64,000 nucleotides of DNA from an uncultured Draconibacterium sp. (GTDB lineage Bacteria; Bacteroidota; Bacteroidia; Bacteroidales; Prolixibacteraceae), in contig NZ_OY771647.1 of assembly GCF_963674925.1 (NCBI RefSeq), forward strand, positions 8,501 through 72,500. Direction: 5' to 3'. The notes under the pieces were generated by a model. The model made no database searches and was not told the origin of the DNA. It saw only the letters and a program-made list of their open reading frames with translations. The position numbers and the translations under genes are program-made. Below, piece after piece: positions 1 through 7,506 of this stretch. Numbering within the stretch: position 1 is the first letter of the stretch; the number at the start of each line of letters is the position of its first letter.

Positions 1-58
1 GCATTGCCTTTTTTTAAGAGTGCCCGCGGTAATAGTTTTAGATATTTAATAACGAACG

Positions 59-511
59 ATGACAATAAAAAACACGGATAAGGTTTCGAAGATCAAAAAA
101 ATATTCTTCCTGGTTTCCATACTAATTGCGTTGGGTATTCTGGCGTTGTTTTTGCTCGACCATGTTATGTATGCACTTGCCGGAGTGGGCGTTTTTTCCA
201 TATGGTATCTTTATTTTCATGTGGCCGATTTTCAATACATCGAGTTTTCCGACGATGCAGACAAAATTATTCTTCGTTATTACAAAGTGATCAGTTTTAC
301 CGGAAAAGCCTATAATTCCATTGAATTCCCCAAGTACCGCTTAAGAAAGGCGAACTTCGAGAGTTCATTTTTTGGTAAATTATCCGATTTAACTCTCGTA
401 ATAAAAACCGATCGAGGAATTGCTGAATATCCGACGGTTAGTTTAGCCGGATTAACTATCGAAGACCGCGAACGTATTCAGGAGTCACTAAATTCAATCA
501 TAAAAACCTAA
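59..511 (+). CDS. small membrane protein, PH-like C-terminal half
   Basis: A 150-residue protein I do not recognise at family level. Two adjacent hydrophobic helices (about residues 15-35 and 37-55) are followed by a soluble part of about 95 residues. The pattern of short strands (YIEFSDDADKIILRYY, then LTLVIKTDRG) and a final helix (IEDRERIQESLNSII) resembles bacterial PH-like membrane proteins. It ends 19 bases before dprA on the same strand, so the two are probably co-transcribed. Function is unknown; the PH-like reading is an inference from the residue pattern. Confidence 0.75.
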   Translation: MTIKNTDKVSKIKKIFFLVSILIALGILALFLLDHVMYALAGVGVFSIWYLYFHVADFQYIEFSDDADKIILRYYKVISFTGKAYNSIEFPKYRLRKANFESSFFGKLSDLTLVIKTDRGIAEYPTVSLAGLTIEDRERIQESLNSIIKT

Positions 512-530
512 ACCTGAACTCCCTGCACTT

Positions 531-1634
531 ATGAACGAAGACCTTAAATACAAAGTGGCACTATCGATGCTTCCCAATATTGGAGGTATTCTTGCCCGTA
601 ACCTGGTTGCCTATATTGGCAGTGTCGAAGGTGTTTTTTCGCAATCGGCTAAAGCACTAACAAAAGTTCCCGGAATTGGAGAAGCTTATGCCCGGCAGAT
701 AAAGAAAAACAATGTGTTGCCCAAGGCTGAAAAAGAGCTGGAATACATTGATAAAAACGGAATAGACATCCATTTTTATACCGATGTAACGTATCCGCGC
801 AGATTAAAAAGCTGTGTTGACGCGCCACTTATTATTTACACCAAAGGCAATATGAATCTGGATGCCGAACGGGTAATCAGCATTGTGGGCACGCGTAATG
901 CCACGGAATACGGCAGGTCAATCGTTGATGATCTGTGCCGCGAATTTGCCGAACGGAAGTACAAAATTCTTATCGTGAGTGGTTTGGCTTATGGCATTGA
1001 TGTACAAGCCCACCGATGTGCCCTGAACTACAAGCTGCCTACCGTTGGTGTAATTGCTCATGGGCTCGATACGCTTTACCCGGCAATACACAAACAAACA
1101 GCAGAAAAAATGCAGGAATGCGGCGGAATTGTTACTGATTTTCCGAGCAATACAAAAATAGACCCGGCCAATTTTATTAAACGTAACCGCATTATTGCCG
1201 GATTGGCCGATGCAACAATTGTGGTGGAATCGGCCCAAAAAGGAGGCTCGCTGATTACTGCCGATATTGCCTCATCGTATAACCGCGATGTTTTTGCTTT
1301 CCCGGGCCGGGCGGGCGATACTTACTCGAAAGGCTGTAACCTGCTGATCAGAAACAGCGGAGCTACTTTAATTGAAGGCATCAACGACCTGGAATACTTT
1401 ATGGGCTGGGAAAAAACAGATAAAGTTGACGCCATTCAGTCGAGTTTGTTTATCGATTTAAATCCTGACGAACAAAAAGTAGTTGACCTGTTAAAAGAAA
1501 AAGGTGAACTATTTATCGATCAGATTTCCGCCGAAATAAAACTGCCTGTAAGCCGTATTTCTGCTATGTTGCTCAACCTTGAATTTAAAAACCTTGTACT
1601 TGCGCTCCCCGGTAAAATGTACAAATTGAGGTAA
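531..1634 (+). CDS. dprA: DNA-processing protein DprA
   Basis: DprA loads RecA on incoming single-stranded DNA during natural transformation. The 367-residue length is normal. An N-terminal helix-hairpin-helix region (KVPGIGEAYARQI, near 45) is followed by the Rossmann-like DprA core with SIVGTRNATEYG, the SGLAYGIDVQAH segment and the conserved NRIIAGLA..VVES..KGGSLITA..A block (about 215-245). A winged-helix DML1-like domain closes the protein (about 305-367). In Bacteroidota dprA is widely kept, often without an obvious full competence set. The end of the gene overlaps the promoter of the helicase downstream. Confidence 0.97.
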   Translation: MNEDLKYKVALSMLPNIGGILARNLVAYIGSVEGVFSQSAKALTKVPGIGEAYARQIKKNNVLPKAEKELEYIDKNGIDIHFYTDVTYPRRLKSCVDAPLIIYTKGNMNLDAERVISIVGTRNATEYGRSIVDDLCREFAERKYKILIVSGLAYGIDVQAHRCALNYKLPTVGVIAHGLDTLYPAIHKQTAEKMQECGGIVTDFPSNTKIDPANFIKRNRIIAGLADATIVVESAQKGGSLITADIASSYNRDVFAFPGRAGDTYSKGCNLLIRNSGATLIEGINDLEYFMGWEKTDKVDAIQSSLFIDLNPDEQKVVDLLKEKGELFIDQISAEIKLPVSRISAMLLNLEFKNLVLALPGKMYKLR

Positions 1635-1657
1635 GTCGGCTTTATTTTCTAATTTTG
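1626..1657 (+). promoter_or_regulatory. Bacteroidota-type promoter of the RhlE-like helicase
   Basis: TTG at 1626-1628 and TAATTTTG at 1650-1657 are 21 bases apart, which fits the Bacteroidota sigma-ABfr form (TTG at -33, TAnnTTTG at -7). It overlaps the dprA stop and lies about 40 bases before the ATG at 1696. It therefore gives the helicase its own transcript. Confidence 0.6.
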
Positions 1658-1695
1658 CACCCAAACAGAAAACGTTGTTTTCTAAATTTTATAGA

Positions 1696-3018
1696 ATGAA
1701 GAAGACTTTTGAAGAATTAAAAGTTGCAAAATCGATATTAAAATCGCTGGATGACATTGGGTTTACTACGCCAACACCCATACAGGAAAGAGCTATTCCG
1801 AAAATTAATTCGGGAGTGAACATTGTTGGTGTGGCGCAAACCGGAACCGGAAAAACGGCGGCTTACCTGCTTCCCTTGCTTAGCCGTTTAAAAAAGCCTG
1901 AAGGAGTTGATCCGCGTGTTGTAATTCTTGTTCCTACGCGCGAACTATCCATTCAGGTGGGAGAAGATATTGCAGAATTAACAAGTTATTCGGAGTTACG
2001 TCATGCTGCGGTATTTGGAGGCATTGGCTGGACAAAACATGCTGCTTTGCTGGAGCCGGGTATTGATATTCTGGTGGCTACACCGGGCCGTATGTGGGAT
2101 TTGTACCAGGCCGGTGCACTGCGCCTAAAGAAGGTAAAATACCTGGTTATCGACGAAGCTGACCGTATGCTCGACATGGGATTTATTCCTCAAATCAAAC
2201 AACTTCAGGAAATCATTCCGTCGCGCAGGCAAAACCTGTTGTTTTCGGCTACCTTCTCGGAAAAGATTGAAACGCTGGCAGAAGAGTTTCTCGACCATTA
2301 CGACAAACTGGAAATAGCACCATCGGCCACTCCGGTTGGGCTGGTAACACAAAAGTGTTATAAGGTTCCGAATTACAGGACAAAACTTAATCTTATCAAG
2401 CATCTTCTTCAAGACGAAGAAAATTTTACGCGGGTAGTTATTTTTGTAAAAACGAAGGAACATGCCGAGGGCGTTTACAAAGTAGTACAGCGAAAAGCGG
2501 AAGGCGAAAAACGTATTCTCCATTCGAACAAAGCACAAAACTCGCGTATTAATTCCATCCAGGCCTTTAAAAGTGGTGAGGTTCGGATATTAATCACTAC
2601 CGATGTTTCGGCGCGGGGTATGGATGTGAGCCAGGTGAGCCACGTTATTAACTTTGATTTGCCGAATGATTACGACGATTATATCCACCGAATTGGACGA
2701 ACTGCGCGCGCCGGAAATAAAGGCGATGCCATTACTTTAATCGATCCATCGGCAGAGTGGCACTGGAAAAAGATTGAAAGTTTGATGCGCCAGGAAATTC
2801 AGCTTCTGGATTTGCCCGAAGAGGTAGAAGTGGTTGAATCGGAGTTCAAAGAAAACCAGGATATGTTGCGCGAGATCGACCGTCAGCGCAAAATCGACGA
2901 TCCTACTTTCCAGGGGGCTTTTCATCAGAAAAAAAGAAAAGGCTCGTCAAAACGTTCGTTCGAAGATAAATTTGCACGAACAAAAGAACGTCAGAAACGG
3001 AAAAAAAGAAGAAAATAA
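1696..3018 (+). CDS. rhlE: DEAD-box RNA helicase, RhlE type
   Basis: ATP-dependent RNA unwinding, probably in ribosome assembly or RNA turnover. All core motifs are in order: Q motif (PTPIQERAIP), I (AQTGTGKT), Ia (PTRELSIQ), TPGR, II (DEAD), III (SAT), V (TTDVSARGMDV) and VI (HRIGRTARAG). A strongly basic tail rich in K and R follows, as in RhlE-type enzymes. An in-frame TTG at 1675 would add seven residues. I prefer the ATG at 1696 because it gives the family-typical MKKTFEEL start. A strong terminator follows the stop. Confidence 0.95.
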   Translation: MKKTFEELKVAKSILKSLDDIGFTTPTPIQERAIPKINSGVNIVGVAQTGTGKTAAYLLPLLSRLKKPEGVDPRVVILVPTRELSIQVGEDIAELTSYSELRHAAVFGGIGWTKHAALLEPGIDILVATPGRMWDLYQAGALRLKKVKYLVIDEADRMLDMGFIPQIKQLQEIIPSRRQNLLFSATFSEKIETLAEEFLDHYDKLEIAPSATPVGLVTQKCYKVPNYRTKLNLIKHLLQDEENFTRVVIFVKTKEHAEGVYKVVQRKAEGEKRILHSNKAQNSRINSIQAFKSGEVRILITTDVSARGMDVSQVSHVINFDLPNDYDDYIHRIGRTARAGNKGDAITLIDPSAEWHWKKIESLMRQEIQLLDLPEEVEVVESEFKENQDMLREIDRQRKIDDPTFQGAFHQKKRKGSSKRSFEDKFARTKERQKRKKRRK

Positions 3019-3021
3019 AAG

Positions 3022-3063
3022 CAAAATTGCCAACGGAAATCAGCGTTGGCAATTTTGTTTTTT
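3022..3063 (+). terminator. intrinsic terminator after the helicase
   Basis: A perfect 14-base-pair stem (3022-3035 with 3044-3057) with an 8-base loop is followed by a T run. It separates the conserved left block from the accessory array that begins at the cupin gene. Confidence 0.85.
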
Positions 3064-3172
3064 GGGCAGTGGATATACACCTATTGAAAGTCGCAATTTT
3101 GGCCTTGCGAAATCCGGGGCATCAAGCACACTCAACTCCACCGTACAATTTACCAACTTTCAAAGTCACTGT

Positions 3173-3637
3173 TTATTTTTTTATTTCCCATTTCGGAGTA
3201 ACAGCGATTCTTTTTCCATCATCCGTTGTATGTTCTTCCAACGAGTTTTCTTTCGCCTGGATACACATGTACACCATGTTTTCTTCCGAGGTGTTGCATA
3301 AACTTCTCACACCATCGGGTGCAACTCGTATTACACTTCCTTCCTGAACGGGAAAACAATCATCATCGACCTGGTAATAACCTGAGCCTTTAAGTATAAT
3401 ATAGGTTTCTTCGTCTTTGTAATGTATATGGAAATATCCCAATTCTGATTTTGGCGGTATGGTGGTAAACGATATTTCTGTTCCGGTTGATTTGGTAGGC
3501 TCTTTTAAAAACACTTTCCCTTTAATCTCGGTTTTTAGTTTTGGATGAATAAGTGAATAGTTTCCTACATCTTCTAAACTACCCACATTTACTGCCGTAT
3601 AATTCTTGTTTTCTGAAATCAATTCTAATTTTTTCAT
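3173..3637 (-). CDS. cupin-domain protein
   Basis: A 154-residue single-domain cupin. The metal-binding motif is visible as HIHYKDEETYIILKGSG (HxH, then E, then G), followed by the second cupin strand set (VQEGSVIRVAPDGVR). Small cupins of this kind bind a metal and act as isomerases, dioxygenases or sugar-binding proteins; the substrate cannot be read here. It is the last gene (sense direction) of the minus-strand accessory array. It lies 44 bases after the GNAT gene with no full junction element between them. Confidence 0.85.
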   Translation of the reverse strand: MKKLELISENKNYTAVNVGSLEDVGNYSLIHPKLKTEIKGKVFLKEPTKSTGTEISFTTIPPKSELGYFHIHYKDEETYIILKGSGYYQVDDDCFPVQEGSVIRVAPDGVRSLCNTSEENMVYMCIQAKENSLEEHTTDDGKRIAVTPKWEIKK

Positions 3638-3681
3638 TTTCCTGTGTTTTTTAGATTAGACAATCTCTTAACCTATTTGTT

Positions 3682-4212
3682 TTATTCCCATTGCTGTAGC
3701 CAGCGGTTTTTCTCAATTTCATATCTTCTGTCGGTGCAATTATCTCTTTCATTGAAAAATTCACTCACGGGGTTCATAAACTTGTCTAAAATTTTTACCG
3801 AACCAGAGTTTGCAATATTTACATCTGCTGTTACTTTGCTAACTTTCAATTGCTGAAAATAATATTCCAACATTCCTTTTGTTATTTCTGTTCCGTATCC
3901 TTTTCCCCAATAATTTACTCGAAAACGATATCCTAATTCCTTATCATTATTATCATTTATCAGAAACAGAGCAAGTCCAATCAATTCAGTATTTCCCGTT
4001 TCATAAATACCGCACGCACATTTTTTATATTTCAAATCATCTAATTCAAAGTTCTGAACTTTGTTGAATCTATCCGTTATTTGGCCTTCCGAAAATGCTT
4101 TTTGAGGAATTAGTTCTAAAACTTTTGGGTCGGTAAACAGTTCAGCAAAATACACTCTATCTTCTGCCTTTAAACTTTTAACTACTAATCGTTCTGTTTT
4201 AAATAATTCCAT
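3682..4212 (-). CDS. GNAT N-acetyltransferase, RimJ/RimL type
   Basis: A 176-residue acetyl-CoA-dependent acetyltransferase. It opens with MELFKTERLVVKSL, typical of the RimJ/RimL group, and has the acetyl-CoA motif RVNYWGKGYGTE (about 98-110) followed by VNIANSGSVKILDKF. The natural substrate may be a protein N-terminus or a small molecule and is not predictable. The start is set by ATG at 4212, 17 bases after the CAACCGTTAACA core of the upstream junction element. Stand-alone GNATs are among the commonest genes carried on integron cassettes, which fits this context. Confidence 0.9.
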   Translation of the reverse strand: MELFKTERLVVKSLKAEDRVYFAELFTDPKVLELIPQKAFSEGQITDRFNKVQNFELDDLKYKKCACGIYETGNTELIGLALFLINDNNDKELGYRFRVNYWGKGYGTEITKGMLEYYFQQLKVSKVTADVNIANSGSVKILDKFMNPVSEFFNERDNCTDRRYEIEKNRWLQQWE

Positions 4213-4224
4213 TTTTGATTTCGT

Positions 4225-4340
4225 CTGTGTTAACGGTTGGTGTATGAATCGTTGGACACTTAAATGCGTTTCAGGATCAAGCCGCTAAGCAGTTTTCCAA
4301 GTGTTATACATTTAAATTTCAACATGTTATGTGCAATGAC
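4225..4340 (-). repeat. cassette junction element B (attC-like)
   Basis: Read on the minus strand, this element starts just after DUF1801 with TGCACATAAC and ends before the GNAT with CACCAACCGTTAACACAG. Partly complementary arms (ACACTT with AAGTGT, and flanking TA-rich sequence) allow a long imperfect hairpin. The CCAACCGTT right core is shared with elements D and H. Its left tag matches the start of the DUF1801 gene upstream, as in integron cassettes. Confidence 0.6.
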
Positions 4341-4365
4341 CTATATTTTTTGGTGTGTATAGTTT

Positions 4366-4794
4366 TTATTCATTTTCTATTCCCAATGTTGGCAGTTGTT
4401 TTACTTTGTGATAAGCTAATGTTGCTTTGATGCATTCTTTCAATTCTTTCTTTGGGATCTTGTCTTTTATTTGAAACACGATTGCCCGGTTTCCCTCAAA
4501 ATCAAAGTCATTCTTGAATACTTCTCTAAAAGTCTCTACAAGTCTGCTGGTACATTTGAAATACATAGCATATTGATCTGGCGTTTTTGCCTTCCAGTCC
4601 ATTCTCAGGGTACTCCCGTGCTTGGTAATATAACTTGGTTCTCCCCATTTCAGTGTTTCTTCCAATGTTGTGACGTCCTCAAGTTCATTAGCAGCCTCTA
4701 ATACCAGCTCTCTCAGTTCCAACATTTTCTTACGAACTCCATCTGGATAATTGGCAAAAACTACCTCAACTTCAGCGTTTGTATTTACCTTCAT
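4366..4794 (-). CDS. DUF1801 (YdhG-like) domain protein
   Basis: A 142-residue protein with the DUF1801 pattern: YPDGVRKKMLELRELV, then LKWGEPSYITKHGSTLRMDWK, then MYFKCTSRLVETFREVF and IVFQIKDKIP. The fold is known from structural genomics and the function is unknown. I take the ATG at 4794 (MKVNTNAEVEVVF); an in-frame ATG at 4818 would add eight residues encoded by junction sequence. DUF1801 proteins recur on mobile cassettes. The gene is flanked by two attC-like elements, B and C. Confidence 0.88.
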   Translation of the reverse strand: MKVNTNAEVEVVFANYPDGVRKKMLELRELVLEAANELEDVTTLEETLKWGEPSYITKHGSTLRMDWKAKTPDQYAMYFKCTSRLVETFREVFKNDFDFEGNRAIVFQIKDKIPKKELKECIKATLAYHKVKQLPTLGIENE

Positions 4795-4809
4795 TTTTTC
4801 ATTCCTCAA

Positions 4810-5019
4810 ATTACACACAAAGACAGTCTGACGGTTTGGCTAAGTGCCGTACGGGAATTCGAAGCACTTCACTTTCCATACAGCACGGAGCCAATTCGTT
4901 TAATCATATTTTCATTTTTTACGTCAATCGTCAAAGACGAATTGGCAGTGTTGCAACGAAGAACTACGGTCAAATTACCTGCTGAATCCCGCATTACATA
5001 TAACTTTTGTTCGCGAAAC
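4810..5019 (-). repeat. cassette junction element C (attC-like, long type) with a possible IS-end scar
   Basis: About 200 bases, close kin of element G at 9924-10124. Shared pieces are AAAAGTTATATGTAATG at the sense left end, an inner inverted repeat (gccaattcg 4890-4898, cgaattggc 4938-4946), the TCGTC/GACGA hairpin and GCCAAACCGT at the right end. After the ACCGT core it carries CAGACTGTCT (the reverse complement on the minus strand of 4821-4830), identical to the tip of the IS at 7507-9197. The sequence that follows (TTGTGTGTAAT) matches the complementary tag of element B. Confidence 0.65.
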
Positions 5020-5025
5020 GTTATT

Positions 5026-5703
5026 TTATTCATTTTGTTGAACCGTATTATTTGCCATATCTCTGACATATTCATTAGTGTCATTCATTAATTTGTCCAT
5101 AATTTCTTTTGGCGTTAATTTATTCCCTGCAACTCCCTGTCGAACTTCCCAATTTTTATCCGTCGAAAGTTTCTTCAAAATTTTTTGAGATTTTGTATCC
5201 CAGGCAATACTTCTTCTAACTTCCAAAATTTTAGAATCCGATAAATTTTCCTGAATCGATTCAGGAAGATTTGGGTGAACTGCAATAGTAGCAATAGCTC
5301 TTTTATTATTTCTATTGATGGCTTTTTTATAAACTTTAATTACTTGAGTAGTATCCAATGTTTTGTCTTCTGATTTTTTTATTAAGTTATTTCTTTGTCT
5401 TATGTACACTTCAGGAACTGCTATTATCAAAATAACGATTAAACCTAATGTAATTGAAATATTAACTGTCCTTGATTTATGTTTTGTGTATAAAACAAAA
5501 ATGGAAGTTATTGTCAGACTTAAGGCGGAGAAAAATAGAAAAGTTTCTATTATACGAAAGGTTATCCACAAAGCGTACAAAATATTACTAACGCCCATTA
5601 ATTTAAATGGTTTTATTCCTTCAATTAGTATATACAGTAGTACTGCAATTAAACCAATTGCGATGCTAAATAAAAGTCTTGTTTTTACTTTATATAGTTT
5701 CAT
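5026..5703 (-). CDS. membrane protein with HEAT-like repeat tail
   Basis: A 225-residue protein I cannot place in a named family. Three hydrophobic segments (about residues 10-27, 40-75 and 80-103) are followed by a soluble half. That half contains repeated helix-turn units such as RAIATIAVHPNLPESIQENL, KILEVRRSIAWD, NWEVRQGVAGN and NEYVRDMANN. These read as HEAT or leucine-rich-variant repeats and suggest protein binding at the cytoplasmic membrane face. It is carried between elements C and D, and its flanking tags are partly complementary (GTTCGCGAAAC versus GTCAGCGAAAA). It is a typical orphan cassette gene. Confidence 0.75.
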   Translation of the reverse strand: MKLYKVKTRLLFSIAIGLIAVLLYILIEGIKPFKLMGVSNILYALWITFRIIETFLFFSALSLTITSIFVLYTKHKSRTVNISITLGLIVILIIAVPEVYIRQRNNLIKKSEDKTLDTTQVIKVYKKAINRNNKRAIATIAVHPNLPESIQENLSDSKILEVRRSIAWDTKSQKILKKLSTDKNWEVRQGVAGNKLTPKEIMDKLMNDTNEYVRDMANNTVQQNE

Positions 5704-5741
5704 TTTTTGGTTTTTTTAGAACAATACATATTAATTTATAA

Positions 5742-5880
5742 TTTTCGCTGACGGTTGGTACATGTGGTCGGAGCGGTCCCGATGAAATCGGGAGTGTCAG
5801 ACCCGCAGAAAAGTGAGCGAAAGGTCTGACTTGTCAGACCGCTATCCCCCCCGCCTGCCATATACTATTTGTTATAAGCC
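5742..5880 (-). repeat. cassette junction element D (attC-like, hairpin-rich type)
   Basis: Read on the minus strand it runs from GGCTTATAACAAATAGTATATGG to CCACATGTACCAACCGTCAGCG, with complementary outer arms (GTATATGG against CCACATGTAC). Inside are two hairpins: CCCGAT/ATCGGG, and a perfect 8-base stem GGTCTGAC/GTCAGACC at 5823-5840. Nearly the whole body (5764-5863) is repeated in element F at 9211-9313. Confidence 0.7.
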
Positions 5881-5885
5881 GTAAT

Positions 5886-6410
5886 TTAATTTTCATTGTT
5901 TTTAATCAATTTGTTGACCAAATTTACTAATGCTAAATCATCTGGAGAAATCACGATTTTTTCATTGTCTTTTGTGTCAATTAGTATCCAGTTTGTATCT
6001 CGACTTGTCAAAATTGTCATTTTATTATTCCTTGTCGAAGAATAATATCCAATATTTCCTAAAACTCCTTCGACTCCAAATATTCGAATTAATCCTTTTC
6101 TGTCCTCAGAATCAAAAATTCTCAAGTTTCGAATCTCTCGAATGCTTATAGCTTTTCGGGTAAATCTACTTTTAATTATCAAGTCGCCATTTAAAATTTT
6201 ATATGAAATGGGTGTCTTATAAATTCCAAAAATACAAGCAATTATATATGTCAATGACAGAAAGATAGCGAAGAAAAGAAGTCCGATATGATTGTCCGAT
6301 TTTAAAAATAAAAAACTTGTCAAAAGAGCAAAAACTAAAAAGACAAAAACAGTCTTGATTTTTGTTCTCTTGTCCATAGAAGATTTACATTCAAATATTG
6401 CATTTTCCAT
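5886..6410 (-). CDS. two-helix membrane protein, PH-like
   Basis: 174 residues from the ATG at 6410 (MENAIFECKSSMDK). The reading frame stays open upstream to 6527, but that part overlaps the end of the Fic gene and the short junction, so I reject it. Two hydrophobic helices (KTVFVFLVFALLTSFLFL, then IGLLFFAIFLSLTYIIACIFG) precede a strand-rich domain (ISYKILNGDLIIKSR.., ILIDTKDNEKIVISP). That domain resembles bacterial PH-like proteins such as YcxB/YdbT types. Function is unknown. It ends directly at element D. Confidence 0.75.
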   Translation of the reverse strand: MENAIFECKSSMDKRTKIKTVFVFLVFALLTSFLFLKSDNHIGLLFFAIFLSLTYIIACIFGIYKTPISYKILNGDLIIKSRFTRKAISIREIRNLRIFDSEDRKGLIRIFGVEGVLGNIGYYSSTRNNKMTILTSRDTNWILIDTKDNEKIVISPDDLALVNLVNKLIKNNEN

Positions 6411-6454
6411 ATTATACGCGATTTCATTATGCCTTTTACCACGTGTTAGGTTTA
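6411..6454 (-). repeat. short, probably decayed cassette junction between Fic and the PH-like gene
   Basis: The minus strand reads TAAACCTAACACGTGG and then GCGTATAAT just before the next ATG. The first ten bases are the exact complement of GTTAGGTTTA at the start of the Fic cassette (top 7495-7504). The ACCGTT right core seen in the other elements is missing, so this junction is short or partly deleted. Confidence 0.5.
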
Positions 6455-6459
6455 GTTTT

Positions 6460-7416
6460 TTATTTGTATTTATATTTTGTTGTTCTTTTATCTCCATATT
6501 TCTCGACAATCCCATCGTCAACAGCAACTTTTAAGTCTCTACTAGCAGTTGCTTGAGATATATTTTTAAATGCTCTTAAATAATCTTGTCTTGAAAATTC
6601 TTTTGTCCCAATGATTTCTTTAAAATTTGAGATTCTGTCAATATTGGTTAGACTAATATTTTGAACTTTTAATAATTCTTCGAGTGCATCTTTTATTATT
6701 TCGAGCATGAATTCTATAAAAGCAGTTGAAGTTCCCTGTTTATCTGATTTTCCTAAAACATTGTAATATTCTTGTTGTCTGGATTTTACCAAACTTTCAA
6801 TTGGAAGAAATTCGAAAACAGGAGAGTGTTCTTTTAAAATCATAGTTTGCCAAAGCCGACCCATTCTGCCGTTTCCGTCGATGAACGGGTGAATAAATTC
6901 AAATTCGTAATGGAAAACACAACTTTTTATTAGAATTAAATCGTCGTCGTTTTTGAGATAATTAAACAAATCAGTCATTAACGAATAAACCATTTCTCCG
7001 GGAGGTGCAATGTGGGCGATGTCGCTACCTTTAACAATTCCAACCGAACCGGTTCGAAGTTTTCCTGGGTTTTCAATCAATTCCTTCATTAAAATTTCCT
7101 GTGCTTTGCACAACGATTTCAATTCGTAGACTTTAAATTTATTGAGTTGATTATAAACCTTGATTGCATTTTTGACTTCCAGAATGTCTTTTTTAGGAGC
7201 AAGAATTCTTTTGTTGTCAAGCAAGTCTGTAATTTGCTCAACAGTCAAAGTATTTCCTTCAATCTCAAGTGAAGACTGAATTGTTTTAATTCGATTTCTT
7301 TTTCTTAATTCAGTTGGAGGTTTATTTAAATGAGCAGCATTTACTTCTCCGATTTTTTCTGATATAGAAGCAATTAAGTTTAAAATTTTACTCGTTATTT
7401 TGTATGGTGGCTTCAT
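6460..7416 (-). CDS. Fic-domain protein (predicted AMP transferase) with winged-helix tail
   Basis: 318 residues. An N-terminal Fic_N region contains an inhibitory-helix motif of the S-x3-E-G type (SLEIEGN, about residue 52). The Fic core follows with the intact catalytic loop HPFIDGNGRMGR (about 178-189). The C-terminal third (KEIIGTKEFSRQDYLRAFKNIS..TASRDLKVAV) reads as a winged helix. Active Fic enzymes transfer AMP from ATP to hydroxyl side chains. The N-terminal motif places this in the self-inhibited class II architecture, so no separate antitoxin is needed. The target is unknown. Ten-base complementary tags flank the gene (7495-7504 and 6445-6454), marking it as one cassette. Confidence 0.9.
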   Translation of the reverse strand: MKPPYKITSKILNLIASISEKIGEVNAAHLNKPPTELRKRNRIKTIQSSLEIEGNTLTVEQITDLLDNKRILAPKKDILEVKNAIKVYNQLNKFKVYELKSLCKAQEILMKELIENPGKLRTGSVGIVKGSDIAHIAPPGEMVYSLMTDLFNYLKNDDDLILIKSCVFHYEFEFIHPFIDGNGRMGRLWQTMILKEHSPVFEFLPIESLVKSRQQEYYNVLGKSDKQGTSTAFIEFMLEIIKDALEELLKVQNISLTNIDRISNFKEIIGTKEFSRQDYLRAFKNISQATASRDLKVAVDDGIVEKYGDKRTTKYKYK

Positions 7417-7506
7417 AGTTTAAAATCTTGATACTATCATATGATACTATCAAAAATAGTCATAATTGTTTATGCTGCAATCTTTTTTCAAAATTAAACC
7501 TAACGG

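Noticed and set aside
2834..3301. 155-residue frame overlapping the end of the helicase
   Set aside because: It runs through the helicase gene in another frame, the terminator and the antisense of the cupin gene; composition is not protein-like.
4869..5084. 71-residue open frame on the minus strand
   Set aside because: It lies mostly inside junction element C and starts within the HEAT-like gene. The related element G at 9924-10124 does not keep the frame as a gene, so it is read-through of the repeat.
6411..6527. N-terminal extension of the PH-like protein overlapping Fic
   Set aside because: It overlaps the Fic end in another frame and crosses the junction tag; the ATG at 6410 directly follows the junction.
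6410..7416. Fic and the downstream gene as a toxin-antitoxin pair
   Set aside because: The downstream protein is a PH-like membrane protein, not a Fic antitoxin; a cassette tag lies between them and the Fic protein carries its own inhibitory motif.
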